From NCBI GenBank assembly GCA_030446765.1, contig JAUJMR010000001.1:59061-118567 (forward strand): 59,507 nucleotides of DNA, in the 5' to 3' direction. Shown piece by piece: positions 20,579 to 28,319 of this stretch. The first letter of the stretch is position 1; every line of letters starts with the position of its first letter. The notes under the pieces were generated by a model. It saw only the letters and a list, made by a program, of their open reading frames with translations. It made no database searches and was not told where the DNA came from. The DNA comes from Chloroflexia bacterium (lineage in GTDB: Bacteria > Chloroflexota > Chloroflexia > Thermobaculales > Thermobaculaceae). The translations under genes were made by a program, and so were the position numbers.

Positions 20579-21349
20579 CTACGCGACCTTCTCTGTGAAG
20601 ACGACGAGCTTGCGATCATAGCGGTCGGTGTCCTGGTTGAACTCGCCCTCGCACGTGATCAGGTTCAGGTGAGCCTCTTCGGTGGGACCAAAGATATCCA
20701 GGAGTGGCGCATCTGCGTCGAAGTAAACCTGCTTCTTCATCACCCGGAAGTCGGTCTTTTTCCCTTTGGTGTCGATCACGGAAACGATGTCATCGATCTC
20801 TATCTTTTCGAGGTCTGCGAACACCGCAGGACCAGTTCGGGAGTCAAGGTGACCGGCGATGACGGAGTTTCCCTTCATGCCCGGCACATACCCGGGCTTG
20901 AACCAGGCGACATTCTCCCATTTCTTCGGTACGTCCATCGCTCGAGAGTTCGGGGCGTACGCGACATGCTCAACAGCGGCATCTACCTTGAGCTTCGGCG
21001 TGTTGATCAGGAATCGGACAGGTAAACCAGGCTTCTGCGCGACTGGAGCGGTGGTCGCTTCTGGCTCTACTTCTCCCGTTGGTTCTGCAGCTGCGGTCGG
21101 CGCGCTCTTCGCGCCGCCACCGCGCGCAGCTTCCTTAGTCGGTATCGTTGTCGGTGCCTGTGTCGGCACCGCCGTGGCAGCGGGCATTGTGGGTGCATCA
21201 GTCGGCGCCGCGGCAGGCTCGCCCTGCGCGACTGTTGTGGGGGTACTTTTCGCGCTGCTTGGGGCTTTCCCAGCATCCTGACCGCAGGCACCCACGACAA
21301 TTGCCAGGATCAGAAACAAAAGTATCGCGCTATGGCGCAAGTATCGCAA
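20579..21349 (-). CDS. Class F sortase
   Basis: 256 residues. It has an N-terminal lipoprotein-like signal with lipobox VVGAC, a Pro/Thr/Ala-rich linker of about 90 residues, then a class F sortase domain. The catalytic residues are visible: His in VIAGHLDSRTGP, Cys in LNLITCEGEF and Arg in RYDRKLVVFTEK. Sortases cut a C-terminal sorting signal on secreted proteins and join the protein to a surface acceptor. The start is a TTG at 21349 with GGGAGG 11 bases upstream. The adjacent gene encodes a likely substrate. Confidence 0.9.
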   Translation of the reverse strand: MRYLRHSAILLFLILAIVVGACGQDAGKAPSSAKSTPTTVAQGEPAAAPTDAPTMPAATAVPTQAPTTIPTKEAARGGGAKSAPTAAAEPTGEVEPEATTAPVAQKPGLPVRFLINTPKLKVDAAVEHVAYAPNSRAMDVPKKWENVAWFKPGYVPGMKGNSVIAGHLDSRTGPAVFADLEKIEIDDIVSVIDTKGKKTDFRVMKKQVYFDADAPLLDIFGPTEEAHLNLITCEGEFNQDTDRYDRKLVVFTEKVA

Positions 21350-21430
21350 GGGTCTTATGTCCTCCCGGTCCGGTGTGCTGTTCGAGCTTCAGTGCCTTCC
21401 GGCTATAGGTAGTACGCATTTACCGTGGCT

Positions 21431-21928
21431 TCAGTTTCGTCGCAGAAACAACGCTAGTCCGAGTGCTCCTACAAGTACCGCCACACCGGAGATGAGCGCC
21501 TGGGTTCGTTCGGCTCCCGTAGCTGGCTCGTCGATTGTTTCCGTATGCTCTGCAGTCTCTTCCTCTGCCTCGCCCTCCGGTCCAGCAGGCTCGGGCGTGA
21601 TGACGGGCGAGGGGCGCGGGGTGGGCGTGTCCATGACCGACCGCGCGGTGGTTGGGACGGGCCCGGTCGGCTCCGCCGCCGTGGCGGCACCTGCCGCGGG
21701 TGCCTGTCCCGTCCCGGTTGCTCCGGGAGACCCCCCCGGTGTTGGACCGACCTGAGTAGCCTGGATCGGCGGTGCGGCAGTGGCCTGGACGCCGGCCGTG
21801 CCCGTTTCCTGAATCGGAGGGGCGGCGTCAACTCTGTTGTTGGGCGTCCTGCCCTGCCACAGGAAAGCGAGTGCCAGTAAGAAAAGCAGGAGCGGCACGG
21901 ACTTCATCGGATTGCTCAAGCTGTTCAC
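21431..21928 (-). CDS. Pro/Thr-rich surface protein with PATG sorting signal, putative sortase substrate
   Basis: About 165 residues: an N-terminal signal peptide (MKSVPLLLFLLALAFLW), a low-complexity region rich in Pro, Thr, Ala and Gly with a repeated APPIQ-T motif, an acidic stretch (EGEAEEETAEHTE), then DEPATGAERTQ, a hydrophobic helix and the tail LRRN. The last part has the three pieces of a cell-wall sorting signal (motif, membrane span, basic tail), with PATG in place of LPxTG. I favour the GTG at 21928 because GGGGAA lies 6 bases before it; ATGs at 21952 and 21907 are also in frame. It is upstream of the sortase gene, on the same strand. Confidence 0.7.
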   Translation of the reverse strand: MNSLSNPMKSVPLLLFLLALAFLWQGRTPNNRVDAAPPIQETGTAGVQATAAPPIQATQVGPTPGGSPGATGTGQAPAAGAATAAEPTGPVPTTARSVMDTPTPRPSPVITPEPAGPEGEAEEETAEHTETIDEPATGAERTQALISGVAVLVGALGLALFLRRN

Positions 21929-22088
21929 ACTCACTTCCCCGGCGATATTCACTCGCCGATCGCTGACTATTCTCGTTCGGGAACGTATGGCCTGGTCAAT
22001 ATGCAGCGTCTGCGCGTCCGTCCCCTACTATTGCCGCTCAAGTTTAGCATATGGTCGGGCTACTTCTGGGGAGCATGAGGCAGCGCGG

Positions 22089-22336
22089 ATGGGAGCCAGG
22101 CGGGCGGTCGCAGTGGTCTTTTTCTGGTGGACATGCTTTGCCTTCGTCGTATCGACGTGGTTTCCGAGCAACCAAAGCTATGCTCAAATAGGGCGACCGT
22201 AACTGTCCGGCTCTCAGTTTCCGTACCTCTTGGAGCGACCCTCCACTCTGTATGTAAAGCGGCCGGGACAGGACCATCAAGGACTCATACGACGAGCGAC
22301 GTCTTACGCGAAGCTACGAGAGATGGTACGCTTTAG
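22089..22336 (+). pseudogene. Possible small secreted protein, broken
   Basis: The ATG at 22089 opens a good signal peptide (GARRAVAVVFFWWTCFAFVV, then SYAQI) but stops after 37 residues. A one-base change near 22195 would continue into ATVTVRLSVSVPLGATLHSV and on to 22336, giving about 82 residues. No family was recognised. The rest of 21953-22555 shows nothing clear. Confidence 0.25.
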
Positions 22337-22555
22337 CCACTGATAATAGTCTTATAGCTATTGCATAAGCTTGCTGCGCCTTGGTGTACTGCCATCTTTC
22401 GTCAACAATGGTCCACGGCGCGTCCGTAGCTTACGCAGACGTAGCTAATTGCGCATTGCGCCCAACACAACGTAAATGCACCGCAGCAGGATATGAGAGA
22501 GACAGTAGCTAGCTCGCTCGGTCCTGCGATGACGAAGTGCAGGAAAGGAAGTATA

Positions 22556-23371
22556 GTGAGCGGGGATGACCACGCGCGGCGTTTGCTGACTTTCCTGACC
22601 GACTTTGGCCTTGCCTGGGGTCCCGTCGGGACGTGCCATGCCATTGCGGCGAGCATTGCCCCGCATGTCCGCGTGGTCGATCTGTCTCATGGCATCCCGC
22701 CGTTTGACCTGCGCGCTGGCGCGTGGGTTCTGGCATCCGCGTCACCGTACACGCCGGTCGCCGTCCACGTCGCGGTCGTGGACCCCGGCGTTGGCACGTC
22801 GCGGCTGCCACTTGCGGTGCGCGTCGCCCGTGGTGATCTCCTGATCGGGCCAGACAATGGTCTGCTGATCCCGGCCGCAGAGCGACTCGGCGGAATCCAG
22901 GAGGTGCGAGAGATCACAAACAGCGCCTTGATGCGCCAACCAGTCTCTGCCACGTTCCACGGACGGGATATCTTCGTACCTGTTGGAGCGCACCTCGCCG
23001 CAGGTCAGCCATTCAGAGAGGTCGGCCCTGTGGTCGAGTCTGGACAACTCCTGTCACCGCCCTGGAAGCGCCCGGATTATGCAGATCAACGCGTACAGGG
23101 AGAGGTGGCGCTCCTCGACAACTTCGGGAACGTGCGCACGAACATCGACGCGCAGCTGTGGCCCATCGAGCGCAATCGAACCCTGAGGCTAAACACACCG
23201 AGTAATTCGGTCGAAATGCCCACGGCAAGCACCTTTGGCGAAATGGCGACCGGAGATCTATTCGTATTCGACGATTCATCCGGCTACGTCTGCATTGCGA
23301 TGAACCAGGGCAGCGCCGGAGCGGCCCTCGGCCTACAGTCCGGAATGGCTCTCGATTTGGAGCGGATATAG
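22556..23371 (+). CDS. S-adenosyl-L-methionine hydroxide adenosyltransferase (DUF62)
   Basis: 271 residues, typical for the DUF62/SAM hydrolase family, which splits SAM to adenosine and methionine using an activated water. The N-terminal signature is LLTFLTDFGLAWGPVG, followed by VVDLSHGIPPFDLRAG, AVVDPGVGTSRLPLAV and LLIGPDNGLL. The segment ATFHGRDIFVPVGAHLAAG carries the conserved His and Asp, and LLDNFGNVRTNID begins the C-terminal beta-barrel. I chose the GTG at 22556 because AGGAAAGGA precedes it. It is a single gene convergent with the gal operon; its role in the cell is not settled in general. Confidence 0.9.
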   Translation: MSGDDHARRLLTFLTDFGLAWGPVGTCHAIAASIAPHVRVVDLSHGIPPFDLRAGAWVLASASPYTPVAVHVAVVDPGVGTSRLPLAVRVARGDLLIGPDNGLLIPAAERLGGIQEVREITNSALMRQPVSATFHGRDIFVPVGAHLAAGQPFREVGPVVESGQLLSPPWKRPDYADQRVQGEVALLDNFGNVRTNIDAQLWPIERNRTLRLNTPSNSVEMPTASTFGEMATGDLFVFDDSSGYVCIAMNQGSAGAALGLQSGMALDLERI

Positions 23372-23450
23372 CTACGGTGCGTCGTCTGAGTGCGCTCCCC
23401 AGTACCCTGGACGAACGGCAGTTCCGGACCGTCTGAGTCGAGTAGTGTCG

Positions 23451-24881
23451 TTACGCCGGTACCAAACTCACCACTCCGAACTGCGCCGCGCCCTGCGAGG
23501 TGCCGCCAAGTACGGATCCTGGCGCGCCTGACTCGTGCCGATACCGGGCAGCGACGCGCTCAACAACATCCCGCCTTCCACGGCTTGCCAGGATCGCTAC
23601 GGTGCCTCCACTGCCTCCACCCGTGATCTTGGCGCCCCACAATCCGGAGCCGCGACCAGCCTTGCGGACCAGGTCCACGAGCAGGTCCGTGCCCACCGAA
23701 CCGAGGCCGCACGCGCTGTAGCTCGCGTGCGACTGGTACATCAACTCGCCGAGTAGCCCGAGTTCTTCGTCCTCCAGCCGACCACTCGTCAGGAGTGCGC
23801 GGAATAGCTTAACGCGATGGTTCTCGTAGATTGGGTGCGCTGTGGGCTGACGGACTCGATATCTGCGCTCGCGGTCGACGCGGGTGACCGGATCGGTGAT
23901 TCCGTCGTAGCGGTCTAAGAACTCCGCCCCCGTCATGCTGTAGGGAATCTGGTTCTGGTACAGCTCGACCCACTCAGACGGCCCGAAATTCGCTAGGTAT
24001 CCACCCCAGGCTGGGTCGTCGATGGCAACACGACCCTCGCCTGCCGGGATGGTGCGAAGGCCTGCGAGCTCCGCCACCATGCGGTAACCCATAAAGGCTC
24101 CGGTGCGAACCGCCCCGTAATCGGCGCCCGAGACGGCGTGCCGAATACCGGAATCTATCCCCCAGACTTCGAGGCTTGGTGGCAGCTGTACAGCAGGTTG
24201 AATCTCGGCGGGCTGGCACAAGAGGCAGAGGAGGCGATCCTGCTCCCCCAGCGCGGAAGTCATCTGGTCCATCACGCCGCACGGTGCGCCGACAACCATG
24301 TTCTCGGCAAGTTGACAGAGCAGCGCGATCTCGCGTCCGTCGAGTTGGATGCCGAAAACTGCGGATATCGCCTGCATCGTCGCCACCTCGAGCGCCGCAC
24401 TGGAAGAAACCCCTGCGCCGGCGGGGACGCTCGAGTGGATGAAAATCCGCACGCCGTGCTCGGGCCGTAGCCCGCGCTCGCGCGCCAGGACGACGAGTGT
24501 CCCTGCAGCATATGCCGCCCAGGTGCGGGCTGGATCCGCGATGAGCAGCGCGTGCGCCTGTTCGTACTCGGGCGCACCATCTCCTAGCAACTCTTCCAAC
24601 GGGATGGATACCTCTGAGTGTTTCCCGTTGGTGCTCCGCACCGTGAACGCGTGCTCGGTGTCCTGCTGAGCTGCGGCATAGCACGCGACGCCAAGTGGCA
24701 ACTCCAGCACCAGGCTGCCCGAGTAGTCTGCTATGCCCCCCATTAAGTCGAGACGGCCGGGCGAGCGGGCCAGGAATAGATGTCGATCCGAGTGGAAGAA
24801 GTCGTCATGTTTGTTCAGGACGTCAAGGAATGCACCCAGGTCGGATGGGGGCTGCTCGGGAGGTAACTCAAGGCGCCACAT
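23451..24881 (-). CDS. GHMP sugar kinase, L-arabinokinase/galactokinase type
   Basis: 476 residues, longer than a usual bacterial galactokinase (about 390). The sugar-binding motif reads SPGRLDLMGGIADYSGSLVL, not the GEHTDYNGG form of galactokinase; MGGIADYSGSLVL is the form I know from plant L-arabinokinase. The ATP-binding GHMP motif is PAGAGVSSSAALEVA and the C-terminal motif KITGGGSGGTVAIL. The reaction should be phosphorylation of a sugar at C1. As the last gene of the galE-galT-IMPase operon it may serve as the galactokinase or extend the pathway to arabinose. The ATG at 24881 overlaps the end of the IMPase gene. Confidence 0.83.
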   Translation of the reverse strand: MWRLELPPEQPPSDLGAFLDVLNKHDDFFHSDRHLFLARSPGRLDLMGGIADYSGSLVLELPLGVACYAAAQQDTEHAFTVRSTNGKHSEVSIPLEELLGDGAPEYEQAHALLIADPARTWAAYAAGTLVVLARERGLRPEHGVRIFIHSSVPAGAGVSSSAALEVATMQAISAVFGIQLDGREIALLCQLAENMVVGAPCGVMDQMTSALGEQDRLLCLLCQPAEIQPAVQLPPSLEVWGIDSGIRHAVSGADYGAVRTGAFMGYRMVAELAGLRTIPAGEGRVAIDDPAWGGYLANFGPSEWVELYQNQIPYSMTGAEFLDRYDGITDPVTRVDRERRYRVRQPTAHPIYENHRVKLFRALLTSGRLEDEELGLLGELMYQSHASYSACGLGSVGTDLLVDLVRKAGRGSGLWGAKITGGGSGGTVAILASRGRRDVVERVAARYRHESGAPGSVLGGTSQGAAQFGVVSLVPA

Positions 24882-25908
24882 GGGAATCACCGCTGGGGAG
24901 TAAGCCCTTTTCCCGCAGCACGGCGTACAGGCTGGGGGCGACCTGGTCGCGTATGTGGGAGTTGGCGAAGCCGATCCAACTTACATCGGATGTGACGTCG
25001 AGCGGGGCGGAGAGCGCCCGGCCGAATTCATCAGTGACGATCATCCCCGCCTCACGCGCGACGAGTTCTGTGCACAGGTCGTAGGGGTGGCAGCACAGGC
25101 CAAGCGCGTGCCCGCGTTGGGCAAGCAACGGCTCCAAGAGAGGGCGGAGGTCTGCGATCCACCGGTCGTGTCCCATGAGCATTTCGTATAGCTGCCCTCC
25201 GGTGGAGATGTACTGGTCCTCGAACGCCGCGGCTTTACCCTGGACCGGAGGTCCCAGGACGCGCGCGACCACCTCATCGTCCACCGCCGCGAGCAGGTCG
25301 CGCCCGCCCGGAAAGAAGCGCGCCAGCCCACCGTACCCCTGGGCGATGCTGTGCGCGTTCGACGGCCGGGGCGCCAGGGGCTGCCGCTCCCCCGTCAGTC
25401 GGTTGAAACGCTCCCCACGTGCGCCGCCGCCCTGCCAGGCCCAGAGAGTGTCACACAAATGCTGGCGGACGAGCGGGATCTCCATCATGACGGCGAGCTC
25501 GATATCTCCGAGCGTCGTTGTGTCTCCGGCGTCCGGCGCGACGCCGGTCAGAATCCACGCTGGCCGCTTCTGGTACATCAGGCCCCGTGTACCGTCTATC
25601 GGGTCCACGATCACTCTCAGGGCGCCATCTCGACCACTGCCTGGTGATAGCGCAACCAAGCCATCGTTCGCCAAGCCTTCGGCGACAAGCGTGATGGGCC
25701 ACTCCCGAGCCAGCTCACCGAAGCGTTCCAGCAGCACCTCCTCGGAAACGCGGTCGATCGCGAAGACGGTGTCGCCCGCCGCATCCTCGGCAACGATCCG
25801 GGAGAGATCTTCGGCGGCCTGGCGCTCGCACGTTGCGACCACCTCGTCACGGATCGCCTCGTGGATATGGAGGATGCGTAATAGTAGTTCGGCGCGGTCA
25901 CGAATCAT
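24868..25908 (-). CDS. Inositol-monophosphatase-superfamily phosphatase in the gal operon
   Basis: 346 residues, longer than ordinary inositol monophosphatase. The metal-binding motif RVIVDPIDGTRGLMYQKRP is clear, as is an upstream Glu in TLVAEGL. The usual C-terminal WDxAAG motif is replaced by PYDLCTELVAREAG, so the active-site edge is unusual. Such enzymes remove phosphate from small sugar or inositol phosphates with magnesium. The ATG at 25908 overlaps the end of galT, and the stop overlaps the kinase gene. Its place between galT and the kinase suggests a sugar-phosphate substrate, but none can be named. Confidence 0.82.
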   Translation of the reverse strand: MIRDRAELLLRILHIHEAIRDEVVATCERQAAEDLSRIVAEDAAGDTVFAIDRVSEEVLLERFGELAREWPITLVAEGLANDGLVALSPGSGRDGALRVIVDPIDGTRGLMYQKRPAWILTGVAPDAGDTTTLGDIELAVMMEIPLVRQHLCDTLWAWQGGGARGERFNRLTGERQPLAPRPSNAHSIAQGYGGLARFFPGGRDLLAAVDDEVVARVLGPPVQGKAAAFEDQYISTGGQLYEMLMGHDRWIADLRPLLEPLLAQRGHALGLCCHPYDLCTELVAREAGMIVTDEFGRALSAPLDVTSDVSWIGFANSHIRDQVAPSLYAVLREKGLLPSGDSHVAP

Positions 25909-26986
25909 TCCCACCACCCGCCTGCTTGTAGTGTGTAGTCGGGACCGCCATCAACTCGGCGGCCTTCGCCTCCGGCTGGGTATCGGCCAAGAAGTTGCCG
26001 CCGCCGATCTCCGGTCCGGCCAGATACTTCAGCGTGTTGGGAAAGCGCAACGGTGGGTGAAAGGCGATGAAGAAGCCGAATGCGCGGTAGTCTGCACCAT
26101 CCGTCGGCGCCTGATGCAACGGCATCACGTACGGGAAGCTCATCTGCCAGAGATTATCAAAGCACACGGTTACATGCTTGAGCGCTCGCGCCAGCGAGAC
26201 TGACTCCGCATCAGACAGATGATAGATATGCGGCATGGTGCGCTTCGGCGCTACGTACGTCTCGTAGGCGTAGCGTGCGAAGTACGGGAGGAACGCGATA
26301 CTGTGCTCGTCCTCGTAAAGAATGCGGCGCCCGTCCGCCTGCTCGGCGGTGATGATATCGTCCATGAGCTTCCGTCCGGTCTCATTGTGGTGCCGTACAG
26401 ATGCATCAAGCTCGGTCTCGATGGTTTTGAAGACGAAGTTTGTAGCGTAGATCTGTCCATGGGGATGCGGGTTCGAGACGCCCACAACCTCGCCCTTGTT
26501 CTCGAACGCCAGCACGTGCCGCACACCACTGCGGTGCCCCAGGTCGTGCGTTTCCTTCTGCCACACCCGCACAACCTCGGCGATCTGCGCTTCGCTCATC
26601 TCAGCGAGCGTCAGGTCATGGCGTGGGTTGTAGCACATCACGCGGGCATGGCCGTCAGCCCGCCTGTTTCGGTACGGTGGCGGCGGCGCTTCGAGCTTCG
26701 TCGGCGCGCCAGGCCCCATCCCGGGGTGATCGTTATTGAAGACGTATGCCCCTGTGTACGCGGGGTTGTGCCCGCCGCTTGAGCGCGCGTTGCCAGGGCA
26801 AAGGTAGCATATTGGGTCGTATGCGGGCTTCTCGTGCCCGGCGGCAGCTCCCAGCGTCTCGCCGCTCCAGGGCCGTGCCTGGCGATGTGCGGCGACGACG
26901 ACCCACTCTTCTCGTAGCGGGTGCCAGCGTTCCTCCCACGCTGGCTGCTGTTTCGGTACGGTTCCGGTCACCCGGCTAACCCTCAT
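25898..26986 (-). CDS. galT: Galactose-1-phosphate uridylyltransferase
   Basis: 362 residues, normal for GalT, which exchanges UMP between UDP-glucose and galactose-1-phosphate in the Leloir pathway. The active-site motif [17 protein letters not shown] contains the nucleophilic HPH triad. Other conserved parts are [18 protein letters not shown] with paired Cys for zinc, [25 protein letters not shown] and HFHPPLR-like FHPPLRFP near the C-terminus. I chose the ATG at 26986, which overlaps the last codons of galE, so translation should be coupled. Confidence 0.94.
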   Translation of the reverse strand: MRVSRVTGTVPKQQPAWEERWHPLREEWVVVAAHRQARPWSGETLGAAAGHEKPAYDPICYLCPGNARSSGGHNPAYTGAYVFNNDHPGMGPGAPTKLEAPPPPYRNRRADGHARVMCYNPRHDLTLAEMSEAQIAEVVRVWQKETHDLGHRSGVRHVLAFENKGEVVGVSNPHPHGQIYATNFVFKTIETELDASVRHHNETGRKLMDDIITAEQADGRRILYEDEHSIAFLPYFARYAYETYVAPKRTMPHIYHLSDAESVSLARALKHVTVCFDNLWQMSFPYVMPLHQAPTDGADYRAFGFFIAFHPPLRFPNTLKYLAGPEIGGGNFLADTQPEAKAAELMAVPTTHYKQAGGGNDS

Positions 26987-27956
26987 ACCCGTTCGGATGA
27001 CCGCGATGCCAATCCCATGCACTACCGACGATCGTCTCCAGATCGGAGAACTCCGGCTTCCAGCCCAGCTCCGACCGGATACGGTCGCTCGCTGCTACCA
27101 ATACCGCGGGGTCGCCCGGCCGGCGCGGTCCCATCTCGGAGGGAATCGGGTGCCCTGTCACCTTTCGTGCCGTCTCGACCAGCTCGAGGTTACTGTACCC
27201 TCGCCCGTTCCCGAGGTTGTACGTTCGGCTGCCGCTATCGAGTGCTTCGAGCGTAAGGATGTGCGCCCGCGCCAGGTCCACGACATGAATGTAATCCCTG
27301 ATGCACGTGCCATCGGGTGTGGGATAGTCGTCCCCGTAGATCGTGAACTTCTCCCTCTTACCAAGGGCGACGCTCAAGACCAGTGGGATGATGTGCGTCT
27401 CTGGCTCGTGCTGTTCGCCGAGCCTCGGCGTGGCCCCCGCCGCATTAAAGTACCGTAGCGCGCCGTAGCGTAGACCATGAATGCGTTCGTACCAGGCGAG
27501 CGCACGCTCCAGCCATTGTTTCGACTCGCCGTACGGAGAGCCTGGTTCTATCGGCTCGGACTCGTCGATTGGGTTCTTGCCCGGGATGCCGAACAGGTTC
27601 GCGGTCGACGACAGGATGAATCGGCGCGCCCCGTGGCGAACGGCAACCTCCATCAAGTTGATACCCGTTACGACGTTGCCTCGAAGGTAGAGCTCGGGTT
27701 TCTTCATGGACTCGCCCACAAGCGTGTACGATGCGAAGTGCATCACGGCCTCAATGCCGGGGTTGGACGCAAAGGCCTGCTCGACGGCGGCAGCGTCAGC
27801 CAGGTCCGCCTGCACAAAGGAGACGTCAGGGAGGAGCGTCTTGCCACTGCCCTGGTACAGGTTGTCCAGCACAACTACCTCGTGTCCGGCACCCAGTAGT
27901 TCTTCGACTGCTACGCTGCCGATGTAACCCGCACCGCCCGTCACAAGAACCTTCAT
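26976..27956 (-). CDS. galE: UDP-glucose 4-epimerase
   Basis: 326 residues, full length for GalE, an NAD-dependent short-chain-dehydrogenase-type enzyme that interconverts UDP-glucose and UDP-galactose. The NAD-binding motif [18 protein letters not shown] opens the protein, with the catalytic Ser in LSSTANLFG and YxxxK as [14 protein letters not shown]. Further family parts are [29 protein letters not shown] and [14 protein letters not shown] strong AAAGAGGAGGT ribosome site precedes the ATG at 27956. It is the first gene of the operon. Confidence 0.95.
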   Translation of the reverse strand: MKVLVTGGAGYIGSVAVEELLGAGHEVVVLDNLYQGSGKTLLPDVSFVQADLADAAAVEQAFASNPGIEAVMHFASYTLVGESMKKPELYLRGNVVTGINLMEVAVRHGARRFILSSTANLFGIPGKNPIDESEPIEPGSPYGESKQWLERALAWYERIHGLRYGALRYFNAAGATPRLGEQHEPETHIIPLVLSVALGKREKFTIYGDDYPTPDGTCIRDYIHVVDLARAHILTLEALDSGSRTYNLGNGRGYSNLELVETARKVTGHPIPSEMGPRRPGDPAVLVAASDRIRSELGWKPEFSDLETIVGSAWDWHRGHPNGYEG

Positions 27957-28000
27957 TTGTGACCTCCTCTTTAGATTTCAGTGTAAAGCTGATGAACGAT

Positions 28001-28030
28001 AGCATAACCCTGGTCTGTAGACCGCGACAA
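28001..28030 (-). promoter_or_regulatory. Candidate gal operon promoter with internal palindrome
   Basis: On the minus strand a -35 TTGTCG (28030-28025) and -10 TATGCT (28006-28001) are separated by 18 bases. The spacer contains GGTCTACAGACC (28023-28012), an inverted repeat of five bases around a two-base centre, which could be an operator. Transcription would start near 27994, giving a leader of about 38 bases before galE. Confidence 0.45.
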
Positions 28031-28319
28031 GAGTATTACGGTCCACGACATGTTGAACTACTCCGGTGGGAAAGCGTCGTCGAATAGCTTTGCGTAAGCC
28101 CCGATGATGAGGTAACCAAAGAGCGCCGCTCCGACTCGATTCTTGAGAGCGCGACGAAAGGACGCTGAACCTAAGATCGTCCCCTTGTATATTTCGGCGT
28201 ATCGTGCACGATCTGTTCTGGAGTGGAGTGCAAGTCGACCTCGGCGCGATGTTGCCCCCGCATCACGATCGACGAAATGAGTCTGTAATTATGTCGACTT
28301 CCTGCCGGAGGTCTCGCGC
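28031..28319. other. Intergenic stretch between arcA and the gal promoter
   Basis: Nothing recognisable: no gene on either strand has a ribosome site or a familiar product, and no intrinsic terminator is clear after arcA. Confidence 0.4.
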
